A stretch of DNA of 64,000 bases from Anaeramoeba flamelloides (Eukaryota; Metamonada; Anaeramoebidae), in the NCBI GenBank assembly GCA_027625915.1, contig JANTQA010000029.1, positions 4,278,001-4,342,000 of the forward strand, in the 5' to 3' direction. Position 1 is the stretch's first letter, and each line of letters opens with the position of its first letter. The position numbers were made by a program, and so were the translations under genes. Shown here one piece after another: positions 13,501 to 23,412 of the stretch. The notes below the pieces were generated by a model. That model was not told the origin of the DNA. It was given only the letters and a program-made list of their open reading frames with translations, and ran no database searches.

Positions 13501-14214
13501 TGAAAATAACTCGTTGTTTGATTTAATTTTATTATTCAGGTTGTTGTTGGTGGTGATGGTGTTGTTGTTTTTGTTGGTCTTCGGAACAAAACTTTCGAGT
13601 AATTGTAAGACAAAGTCCATAGAGGATAATAATAAATGATCCCGAAAGGAAGTAACAATTTTTCGATGCTTTAATAAAACTTCCCTTTCCTTTATAATGT
13701 AATTAAATTCTTCGCTTAACACAATTAATAATTGTAAGCCGACAGCTAATTGTGATTGCTCTTCACGGTTCATTTGGTAAATTGTTTTGTCATCAAATAT
13801 GGGGGAAAAAAATGTACTTTTAAAATCCTCAAATAATTTTTTATAATTCTTTTGGTTATTTAACCAAGACATCTTAAGAATTCTTGAGTATAACGAAAGG
13901 CATTCTCTTAACACAGTCTTGGGTAATTTTTGACCGTTCTTCACAAGATAGTCAAATAAAAAGAAATGAAATTCTTCTTGCTCTTTGTGAGTTAATGCTT
14001 CCCAATGTCTTGTAAATATTTCCTTCAGTAATGTTAAACTAAGCATCAACGAATATACAGATGTGGACTGAACTAAAATTTGATGCAAAGCAACTATATT
14101 TTTTGTGTCAGTTGCAGACTGCCTTAGCGCATCATCAATCTCATTCCTTCTTTCTTGATCAGTAGACATATAAAAATCATATGAAATTGTATCAAAATTT
14201 TCAAATATTTCCAT
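10582..14214 (-). CDS. XPO7: Exportin-7 (RanBP16-type karyopherin)
   Basis: Importin-beta superfamily HEAT-repeat receptor that moves cargo through nuclear pores with Ran-GTP. One uninterrupted frame of 1210 residues, slightly longer than animal XPO7 (about 1090) because of Asn-rich loops. Family landmarks run in order through the protein: YSLMLSLTLLKEIF near the N-terminus, KHRKIVTSFRD, HEYCRLSYKV, LGRVDYKKTFSYLI, LKCLELSFIYFFEQINIIYI, LVKDLRGIISKC with FFDWFYPSKVEIL, CSPNGIIIFKL, YSIKFKGLAICQS with NSYVDLGVFEAFNDD, and a C-terminal LEPRNFSVFGQNLNNFR. Variable inserts include a (GAAAAT)n tract near 12237-12270 coding alternating Asn-Glu. Start is the first Met of the frame and matches the expected N-terminal helix. 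The absence of introns contrasts with other genes here. Confidence 0.95.
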   Translation of the reverse strand: MEIFENFDTISYDFYMSTDQERRNEIDDALRQSATDTKNIVALHQILVQSTSVYSLMLSLTLLKEIFTRHWEALTHKEQEEFHFFLFDYLVKNGQKLPKTVLRECLSLYSRILKMSWLNNQKNYKKLFEDFKSTFFSPIFDDKTIYQMNREEQSQLAVGLQLLIVLSEEFNYIIKEREVLLKHRKIVTSFRDHLLLSSMDFVLQLLESFVPKTNKNNNTITTNNNLNNKIKSNNELFSKNFTTTPIELPQEEGSFELIFETCLKLLCTILSFDFSGFGRVDVVGGTDTSQLSFPITWRKRIKIHEVLNLLFSLFFGCSTCDEPVIARLEVLIKCIELLSSIRDVIFKNEEDQISFLANLLYGTTLIAENNFVLLSENILHEYCRLSYKVITNHRFQTLISTSYLDPFITSIHQLSLICIENVTNLHSNHYLLSIWVKIVNEMGPEKLDPNNQGQNNSKNQNRNNSSGNNNKSFQRITEMVGKIVQEFIIKKIDFWGNNKNEIDFRQIYDLESDLMLEINKFKILGRVDYKKTFSYLIEFFDTISTNIQQNGLSENYFLQLSILIILSGSLISQTVTKPIQESAYNLGKGNLYVNFPESDLSYPSLYPEKKETLIKNLDNIGNNNNQKNYYFDAELTSRVIELIKWLDDLGNENENENENEKGLTLKCLELSFIYFFEQINIIYIYQHKDKFSTFFQIIPEILPNIESKYEQTILFIYLKIKNNLKKYSNDEHIIIRTLHLFDNFVDHYKAGKTLINFEEVDQLLKNHNTDNFPFLERFLSHSKIRVKYYKIIGKLLFLGSKEMQFSETFNNFIQIFDDSFGQLNQYFNDLDQQKQQSGQYEHGEGICVKALSLVKDLRGIISKCKHDWKFIVFFDWFYPSKVEILNNFFIYFKKIPEILNNLLKFWNEFASLTITKNGKNTSFHNSCSPNGIIIFKLICNSIQSFAQEFSNNFDYLPNEYSIKFKGLAICQSTISNLVQNSYVDLGVFEAFNDDCLQKTVQLIFEISESIDLQYIIINPKFTNSYYRLLEIFSQEYLEFIIQRPNENFSYLINIITDGLEMGRMNILEKSCIFIQSLFSFYHSYCQNKLLTNIKKKKLAQILLLKIQENEDKIIQIIRIIINSLIYHPKINVWALSKALLPLILIYSDAFSQLQQEIVFSLDKKKTEVILQLFEKISINVKDNLEPRNFSVFGQNLNNFRYKIRNVGYLF
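12236..12268 (-). repeat. In-frame hexanucleotide microsatellite inside XPO7
   Basis: Five tandem TTTTCA-type units on the + strand (GAAAAT on the coding strand) encode an Asn-Glu alternation. The six-base unit preserves frame whatever its copy number, so length variation would be tolerated. Confidence 0.8.
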
Positions 14215-17200
14215 CGTTGTTTTTTCGATCTTTTTCTTTTTCTTTTTGTTTTTGTTTTGGTTTTGGTTTTGGCTTTTGTTTTTGGTTGAGAAAGTTTTTG
14301 AAAAATGCTTTTTTTGATCTAGTTTTTCTTCAGAAAATTAAAAATGGTGCTTTGACCTTTGGAAATAACAAAAGCAAATCGATCCAAAAAAGATAAAAAA
14401 TGAAATTTTCCTTTTGAAATATTCTTTATTTCAAGAAAAGTATATTGGTATCATTTCTAAACAACTTCTATGGATAAAATAAAGAACTAATGATCAAGTG
14501 TTTCTATTCATGTTCTTTAAAAAATCTCAACATAGTGATATATTCAGAAAAATAAACCATTCCTTATTAAGATGTAACCATGAAGAGATTTCACTTATTA
14601 GCTCATTTTTTCTTTACAAACCATAAAAAATATCAATAAAATAGAATTAAAATTCTTTTGGTAATGATTTAAATTTCAGTTTATTGGGAACCTTCATTGT
14701 TTTTGGAACTCTTCAAGGTTTATGCCACAATAAAAAAAAGTTCAAATTTTTTGGATCAAGTTATTAATATGTAAATCTGATACAAAGCTAAGAAAACAAA
14801 GGTTAATTATGTGTAAAAAAAACTGATTTTTCTCATTTTTATCTTCAAAAAAAGTTTTTCATAATATATTATTTTGGAATTTTAGGGTTTAACAAATATA
14901 AATAATAAAATTTTTTTTAATTATTAACATTTGAGATAAATTTTTTGTTTATGAAGCAAGATCAAAACATTTAACACAAAAATATTGTGAAGAATTAAGA
15001 GCCAATTTATAAATTATTGGAAAATATTCTAATTTTTATGATTTAGAGGTATTTAGAAATTGAAGATCTTACAAAAAATCTAAAAAATTTTAGTATATCA
15101 TTGATACGTTTTGAACCTATAAAAATTCAAATATTTTTCTCTATAATAAATTTTTTGTTTATAGGTAATTTTAACAGGAAGTAATGTGCTAATAAAGTAC
15201 CTATTGATGTTTTATTAAAAGGACAGTATATACTGTTATTAAAATGGCCAATAAACACGTTAAACATTAATGTTCAAAGTAAAATGGGTGTGTATTTTTT
15301 TGGTAAAAGTTTCACAGAAATTTTGACACTCAAAATTTGAAAAATGTACTTAAACTCCATTTTTAAATCATTGGCCATTTATTAATTAAAAATTTTATGA
15401 TAAATAACCTATATATATATATATATATATATATAAATCCCAATTCAAATTTTTTTTCACACCACAAAATTCAATTTGTGAAGAAAAAAACGTATTCAAT
15501 CAATTCTCGAAGAAATATCAAATCAGAACCATTCACTAATTGAAATTTTAACAATTTTTTATAAATTACAATACCCACAAAACAAAAAATAAATAATTAT
15601 CAATACAAATAAATCATGGGTGTTTTAGAAATTTTGGAGAGAGTAAAACAAAAAAATACATGATTAAATTTGTTTAAATTCTATATATAATATTGATCGA
15701 TCAAATGTTTAGACACTACCAACTAATTTTATTTGAGTTATTCTATTTGGAACAACTTTACTTTAACCTAATATCAATCTTTGAAAAAATTTAATCGAAA
15801 GAAACAAGTTAGGTAATTCAAAAAACGAAAATGGATACAAAAACAAAAAGATGAAAAAATGATTTTCATATTTTCCAAAATTCAAATTAATTCCAGATTT
15901 GAAAGAAATTCTATTATTGTGATTATTTGGACGTCGAAATTGTGTGGAATATTTTGAATTTTAGTTTATATCTTAGCACACATTATTTTCTTAAATTTCA
16001 TCACCTTTAAAAACAAAAAAATAAAAAATGATATTTATATGTGAATAATTTTTTTTCTATTTATCCCCAACGCGTATTTTGATTATAATAAAAAGTCAAA
16101 ATAGTTCAAAAAAAAAATTAGTTATATTATTATATTATTTTTTTTTAAACACAAATTGAAATAATAATCAATTTTTTGAAAATTTTTTTAATAGATTTTT
16201 ATTTCTATTTTAATTTTTTATATCAGTGTTATTTTATTACAACATTAATGATCCAAAATTCGAAACATTAATTTTCCAATAATACTAATATAATATTTTT
16301 CTTAATTTTATAAATAATAAAAATAAATAAAAAAATAAATTACTTTGAAATTATCTGTTTTTTTCATATAGAATTTCAATAAATATATAATTCAGAGAAA
16401 AATGAAAATTAATCATTTTTTTACCTCGGAATAAAAAGTTAAATATGAATAAATATCTAAAAAATAAATTTAAGAAAAAAGACAATAATTAAAAAAACAA
16501 AAAAAAAAGTCTAAATAAATTAATTTAAAACAATCAAATTAATTCAATAAAAAATTCTTTACTAAATAAAATAACCAACTATAAAATTTAAAAAAAGACA
16601 AATTAACTTTGAAATATTATTCTAAGATAATAAAATAATCTTTTAAAAATTGAAAAAAACATTTTTTTTTTTGATTTTTTTATTAGTAAAAATTTGAAAA
16701 AAAATATTTGTAAAATTGAATTTACAAATTTAAATTAATACAGATCTTCAAAAAAAGTTCTGATATATGGTTTCTTATTCAATAATATAGTTTATTTTAT
16801 GTCTAATTTCTAAAAAGTCAAAAATTAATAAATATTAAAAATTAAAACAAAAAAAAATCAAATATTAATCTGGTAAGGAATCGCTTGCCAAATCAATTAA
16901 ATTTGAAAAAAAACTTGTTAAAAAAACTGTCAAAATTTTATCTTAAAAAAAATATTTTTGTTTTTCAAATTTAATTTATATTTTTTTTATTTTTTCATAA
17001 ATTTAGAATCAAATATAGATATTGTTATTGAATGGTAATTATTAGATACAACAAATATTTTATATGATGGTAAAATCTCTCTTATACGGAATAAATTATT
17101 TATTAAAGTATTTTAGGTCACGTTTGGGGTTAGAATGTATCCAAAAAAAAAAATAAAATTTCAGTGAAGAATAATGACTTTTAATCATTAAAACGTATCT

Positions 17201-17770
17201 GTTGTTGAAAAAAACTATTTCCTAAAAAAAAAATCAAAAATAAAATTTGGTTAAATATTTTAATTGATGGGAGAATGAAATCACAAGAACCAAATATAAT
17301 TTTTCGAATTTTGAAAAATATTATTTTTAAAGCTTGATTTTTTTAAGATGTGATCCAATAAACTATTTTTTAATTTTAAAATTTTCTTTCAAAGGTAATT
17401 CCTTATTAATCCTAGATCTAAGAACCTTTTCATAACACCTCAAATTACAAATTTTATTTCAAAGATAATTAGGTTATTTGGGGTTCTAAGGGGTATAAAT
17501 ATATAACCTCATATTTGATGAAATCCAAGAGAAATATAATATAATTTAGAACTGCCAATAATAAAGTAAGTATTTTCAAAAAAAATGGAGAAGAAACTGA
17601 TTTATAAAAATTAAAAAAAAGTTAAAAAAACATCGAACAAAAAAAAAAAAAAAAAAGAGTAAAATCGAATAAAACTTTTCTTTGAAGAAAATATTTTTGA
17701 ACTTTCAAGAAATTAAATAAATCGATATTAATTTTTTTTGAGAGAAAAAAAAAAAAAACAAAAAAAAAAA
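14215..17770. other. AT-rich intergenic stretch with repeats
   Basis: No gene supported. It contains a (TA)n run near 15408-15436, a short inverted pair around 15238-15390 (ATTAAAATGGCCAATAA against TTGGCCATTTATTAAT), and one copy of a dispersed repeat at 15482-15975 that reappears inside the BROX intron. The remaining 1.8 kb up to the THOC6 stop is homopolymer-rich. Confidence 0.6.
15482..15975. repeat. Dispersed repeat, copy 1 (second copy in the BROX intron)
   Basis: Aligns by eye along its length with 25117-25775. Shared landmarks in order are TTCTCGAAGAAATA, TCAGAACCATTCA, AAATAAATAATTATCAATAC, a TTTTATTTGAGTT block, a GTTAGGTAAT block and a final GAATTTTAGTTTA. No open frame and no clear terminal repeats, so its class is unknown. 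Confidence 0.7.
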
Positions 17771-19193
17771 TTATTTCTTCGACCAATTATCAAACACCAA
17801 ATGAAAAGAAGCATTTTCTTGGCCAAGAAAAATCGGAATTTCTACTGAATTTCCGGTGATTGCAAAAGATCCTTCGATTTGGTTTTCCTTTTCCACAAAT
17901 TGTATTATTTGATCCAATTTTCTTTTTCTTGACACCAAAAGATCTAATTCGTTTTCAATTTGAATTTTTGAGGATTTGTTACTTTCAATTTTCTCGAAAT
18001 CTTCGGTAGTTGTATTCTTGAAGGGAATGAATACGATTGAAAACAAGGCCGGTATGGGCATTTTGGAATTTAAAGACAAGGGATCTGAAAAAACTCTTAT
18101 TCGTTGTAATAATTTACCGTCGAGAGACCATTTATATAAAAAGCCTTCATTGCCGATTGACAATATTTGACCGTTTGAGAATTTTAAATACGAAGTTGTT
18201 CCCGAGGTTTGGTAAATAGCAAACAATGTGCGAGTTTGGAATTGCCACAGGCAAAAGTATTTTAAATCGCCAGACGAGGCAACTAACCATCTTCCGTCTT
18301 TATCGATATCAAAGCAATTAACGTAGCAATTATTTTCGTTTGTATTTGTGGTGTTGCTAACACTATTGCTTTCATTTTCAATGTATTTGCAACTAATTAA
18401 ATCAAATTTACCGAGAATTTTGGAATTTAATTTGTCCCACACACCAACAGTGCCATCTTCTGATCCAGTTAAAAACTGCTCATTACTTGGTGGCACAAAT
18501 TTGATCTCATACAGGTATTTGAAATGCCCATTCAATTCTTCAACCACTTCCCCATTTTGGGTATCCCAAACACACACCTTTGGTGATCCTGTCGCAGCAT
18601 AGAGCCGCTTTGTTTCTTCATCGTAGGCAATCCCATTGACCTCGTGAAGACACTTGATTGTTTTTCTATTTCGTTTTGTTACAGTCTCATAAAGAAAGAA
18701 CAATGATGGTTCGGCCTTTTCGCTTTTGCCCCGAAGTAGAGTTTGGAAGTTATACATCGAAACACCATTTGAGTGCCCAATGAAAATATTTTCTTTATTT
18801 GAGTGTATGCAATAGATCGCCTCGTTGGTTATTTGTACTTTACGAATTGGGGTAATGTTATTCGTTTGATTTTGAAGATCCTATTCCAAGGTTTTTTATT
18901 TGTTTGTTTTTTTGTTCGTTTATTTGTTTATTTGTTTTTGTTTATTCATTTTTTTTTTTAAAAGAGAAGCGGTCTTTTTTTTTATTTTGGAGCGAGATTT
19001 TTCTTTTTTTTTTTGCTCCTTTTTATAATTTTTTATGTTATTGGAACTAACGTACTCTGAGTTCAGAGACAGAATAAATATTTAAATAGCCAAAATTTGA
19101 TCCAAATATGAGATACTTTCCATCATGTGAAACCTCAGATGCAAGAATTTGAGTATAAGAATTCATTTTTAATCTTTTGTATTGTTCATTCAT
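17771..19193 (-). CDS. THOC6: THO complex subunit 6 (WD40 protein)
   Basis: WD-repeat subunit of the THO/TREX complex, which couples transcription to mRNA export. Exon 1 is 19056-19193 (46 codons), the intron is 18881-19055 (GTACGT...AG, 175 nt), exon 2 is 17771-18880; total 415 residues. Exon 1 supplies the first blade (ASEVSHDGKYLIFGSNFGYL). Exon 2 continues GHSNGVSMYNF, VNGIAYDEETKRLYAATG, KVCVWDTQNGEVVEEL, NEQFLTGSEDGTVGVWD, DKDGRWLVASSGDLKYFCLW and FSNGQILSIGNEGFLYKW. The C-terminal IPIFLGQENASFHLVF corresponds to the end of animal THOC6. The order of blades and this tail favour THOC6 over a generic WD40 protein. An Asn/Thr-rich insert sits between blades. Confidence 0.87.
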
Positions 19194-19287
19194 TTCTTTC
19201 AGTATTTATTATTATTGACTGACACAGATCAAATTAAAAAGGAAAGGTAAAAGCAAACAAAAAATGAAAAATATTTATTTATTTTTT

Positions 19288-19842
19288 AAGGTTTACAATC
19301 ACTGAAATTTGCAAAAAGATTATCTTGTGTTGGGTGTAGTGACTTGTTAATTTGGTTCTTAGCTGATCGATCTTGGACTTGGTACGAGTTTTAAGAGTGG
19401 TTCAAAATGGCAATTTTTGACAATTTATTTTTTTTTTTCCGATTTCAGAAATGAAGAAGGTAAGATTAATTGGATAGAACATAAGTAATAATAAAATGTG
19501 GTTATTGGGTTGTTGGTTGATATTTTTAATTCGGTTTGGTTTTATTCAGTGCTTTTAAAAAACAATTTTTTTTTCATAAAGTTAATTTTCAAAAAAATTA
19601 AAATTTTCCTTCGAGAACCTCAAAAAAATTTAAATTTATTCTTGAACACCTACCAATCTATTAATCTTACCTTCTTCAATTCGGATTTTGGAAAAAAAAT
19701 ATAAATTGTCAAAAATTGCCTTTTTGAACCACTTTTAAAACTCGTACCAAGTCCAAGATCGATCAGCTAAGAACCAAATTAACAAGTTACAACACCCAAC
19801 ATAAGATAATCTTTTTTTCAAATTTCAGGGATTGTAAACCTT
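19288..19842. mobile_element. Long inverted-repeat element, ~180-bp arms, TTAA flanks
   Basis: The left arm (about 19288-19473) and right arm (about 19655-19842) are near-perfect reverse complements, from AAGGTTTACAATC at one tip to GATTGTAAACCTT at the other, through ACTTGGTACGAGTTTTAA and CTTGGACTTGG blocks. About 180 bp of unique interior holds no convincing protein. The tips extend as TTAAGG...CCTTAA, so a TTAA or TA target site is likely. It sits just upstream of THOC6. High arm identity suggests recent activity. Non-autonomous DNA transposon or foldback element. Confidence 0.85.
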
Positions 19843-21894
19843 AATGGAGATAATTATACATTATTTAATCTAAAGAATTTAAAGTTAGTCTATTAATTTT
19901 ACTTTTAAAAAAAAATCAAATGAGATGATTTAATAAAAGAGTTTTTCCTGACATGTTTTATCACGATATTAGTATAAAATTCAAGATAATATTAAGAAAT
20001 CTTACTTAATACAACTTTATTAAGAAAAATTATAAAATCTCAATAAAAAATAAATCTTAAAAATTAAAAATCATCAAAAAATGAAAACTAATTTTTTCAA
20101 AATCACTTACAAAAGTATGCTATTGAATTTTACAAACCTTTGAGACTTTTAGAACGTTTTTTTTTCCTTTTAAAATATTATAAAGCATTTGAAAGGTCTG
20201 TAAACTTTCTTAAAATCCTTAAAAGATTTGAATAACAAAAATATTTAATAAAAGACATGAGTTGGTATGTAGTTGAAAAAATAAAATTACTTTTTTTCAT
20301 TTTTTTATACTAGTGTAAAATCTCGATTGAATTTGATGACAAAACAATTAATCATTCATTTGGAACATTGTATTGAAAATAAAATAGATTTTTTTTAAAA
20401 AAAATGTTCTTTATTTCCTTCACAAGGTGAAATAAACAATAGGAGCAAAGAGTAATTTACTTTTTTTTGGTTATCATTTAAAAAATATTTAAAATCGAGT
20501 TGTTTTTTTCTGTCTAATACAAAGTTAAGAAAAGAAAAAATATAATAATAAGAAAAAAATGTCTAAAAAATCTTAATAATTGGTTATAATATTGGCTAGG
20601 TAATTTTATTCGGTTGAAAAGTCATATCTTTTATTTCAGCTTTTCTATAATAAAGAAAGTGTTTTAATAAATGAATAGATTCTTTAATTAACAGGTAAAA
20701 AGTTGGTTGTTTTAGAAAGATTTTTATTCAAAAAAATTTTTAAAACCATCATAGACTGAGAATATATTTATTTGAATTTTTATTACTTATTGTTGATTAA
20801 TAAAAAGTATCAATAGGTTTGTCTACAAAATCAAATGAAAAGTTGATGGGATATCTTGATCTGACCCTTGATTGAATAAAGTATTTTTTTGTTGTTTTAT
20901 TAAAAATAGTAACTTTTTTTTTTAAGGATCTTTTTTGATAAAACAAATTTTTCTATTTAAGAATCCTGTTATATAATCCCAAATATTCATCAACTACTAT
21001 TTCACAATTTGTTTTTTATCATGATAGTTTAATATTTATCACAATGTTTAGGCAATTACCAAGATTTTATCGAACATCAAGATTTTTTTTTCATGATCTA
21101 AAATATCTAAATTATCATTATTTGTTAAAAATAATAGTAATTTTTTTAACTTTATTCCGACTTAACAAAGTTTATTATTAAATCCTCTAAGTGAAAATAA
21201 TTTTTTTCATAATTTTTTTTTATGAAATTAAAGTTATCAGAACATACTTAAATCTTATCTACCTTATATCCAAGATAAAAAAAATCTTATTAAGAGTTTA
21301 GGATTTCAAGTAAATACGAGGTACTTTTGTTGATGTGTTTCCCACCTTTAATCAACTATAGTTTTACTTTTTTTGAATTTCCAAACTTTTAAATGATTTT
21401 TTAACTCTTATATATTATATCACATTCCTCAGATAAATTAATATTATGAGATTCCTTTTACAAATTTTTGATTTCAATTTCTTATATGTAATCTCCTTAT
21501 AGTTAAAAAAAAATTGAATTTTAGAATATATATTTAATTAATACCCATTATTAGTAATAAAATTTATTTACAATATAAAAAATACGCCAAAACTTTAAAT
21601 TATTATGATTTTTCGATTTATTGCTGTCAAAGGGATTACAGTAAATCAAAATACCTTGTCAAGATGAGTGGGGTTTTTGTGTAAAAATTTCGATATTACT
21701 TGACAAATGAATTTGTGTCATATTAAACGATGTGAATTTTTTTCTTTATTTCTGGAATAAAAAATTATCTAAAATTAGTTTTCCAAGATTTAAAAAGAAT
21801 GATGAAAATATTATTGATTTGAATATATTCTTCTAAATTTTGGAAGCCCCAATAAAAGTGTCCGTAGAGTACAATAGTGTGCATTTGAGTGTAT

Positions 21895-22375
21895 AAGTTT
21901 ACTTGAGTTTTCTGTTTATTTGGAAAATCAATAGATTTTCGTTAGGTTTTTTTGAGTTTTCTATTTATTAGTGAAGTGTTCTAGGTTTTTTTTGAGTTTT
22001 TTTTGTTTTATTTGTTAAATCTATTAATTTGTATTAGCTTTTTTGAGTTTTCAATTTATTATTAAGTCTTCTAGGTTTTTTTGGAGTTTTGCTATTTAAT
22101 TCGTGAAGTGTTCGTTAGTTTTTTTTACTTTTTGATATAAACAGGAAATTTTAATAAAATTTCTTTTTATTTCGAAAAGTAAAAAATACCTAATGAAAAT
22201 CTATTGATTTTCCAAATAAATAGTCAACCTCAAAAAAACCTGGAACACTTCACAAATAAAATCGAAAACTTCAAAAAAACCTAAAGGGTGTTTTTTTTTT
22301 TACTTTTTAGAATAAACCGATAATTTATTCAAATTTTCAAGATATTTCAAAAATTAAAAAAAACCTAAAAGAAAA
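21895..22375. repeat. Chained palindrome array A
   Basis: A dyad built from short modules. In the left half AGGTTTTTTTGAGTTTTC units alternate with TATTTATT, AGTGAAGTGTTCT and AATCTATTGATTT spacers. A central hairpin (TATAAACAGGAAATTTT against AAATTTCTTTTTATT) follows, and then the reverse complements in the right half (CTCAAAAAAACCT, GAACACTTCAC, CAAATAAAAT). The same modules in the same symmetry occur at 32022-32620 and 53226-53588. Unlike those, no LINE sequence is visible on either side here. Confidence 0.8.
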
Positions 22376-23412
22376 ATAAAAAAACAGTATTTTTTTTTTC
22401 AAAACAAATCAATAAATAATTCTTTAATAGCGAAATAATTGATTCCTCATTTGAAAGATATTTAGTAGATTTAAAATGTTCTGAAAGATAATACACTAAT
22501 ATCTAAACTGTAAAGAAAAAAAACAAATAAAATTTTTTACTATTAAACTTTAAAAAAATTCTTAATAGAACTTGGAAAATGGGATTTTCCAAGGTTAATT
22601 ATTAAATATCTTAAAAAATGATTTCTAATAAAAAATATCTTTTTAACCAAGAATGTATTTAATAAGTGAAGTAATTACAAAGTATAAAATTTGTAAAATA
22701 TTGATCTTTTTCATAAAATTTATTAATAAGGGTATTTAGGGAACTTACTATTTTAATCATTTCATTTCATAGAAGAAATTTCCAAAATTAACTATTTTGA
22801 AAGAACAGTGGTAGTTAGGGAAAAAAATTGTCTTTCCTCATAAAAGATACCAATATTATCAATAAGGGAATTAGAACGAAAAATTTGTGTATATTTTTTT
22901 AAAATTATCAGTAATAACCTTTTATAAACAAACCTAAAGAAAATACATTGTTAAGTTCTATGTGTTCACTCTAAATTCAAAGTCAGGATCTTATTGGAAT
23001 AATATTGTTTCTTGACGAATCGAAGAATTGTTCGAAACAAAAATAAAAATAGATCAAAAATTTAAATGTATCTTGTAAACTTTAACTAATCTCAAGAGGT
23101 AAAATAAACACAACCAAACATGAACAAACATAATAACACTTTGTAATCTTATCTTATTTCCAAAATAATCTTGCATTGATCATTATTTAGAACAACATAA
23201 ATTATTTTTCGTTAAAATTTTTCCAAGTTCAGTCAGACTTTTATTAACTTAAATTATATCTGTGAAAATTAAGAATTCTTGGTAGTTATGGTTTAAATAA
23301 AATGCCTGAGAAATTGATGACTATTCAGGTCAAAAATATCTTAATTTTCATTTTTATTCAATTTTTCCTTTTTCCAAATTGACACTATTTCAAAAAAACA
23401 AAAAAATTCAAG

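Larger units (their letters stand above)
19194..23412. other. Intergenic stretch with two inverted-repeat elements
   Basis: No gene supported. It carries the long inverted-repeat element at 19288-19842 and the chained palindrome array at 21895-22375. The sequence between them is A/T-rich with no recognisable product. Confidence 0.6.

Noticed and set aside
21895-22375. CRISPR-like array
   Set aside because: Units are palindromic, unequal in length and arranged as a dyad with complementary halves, not direct repeats with unique spacers; the host is eukaryotic.
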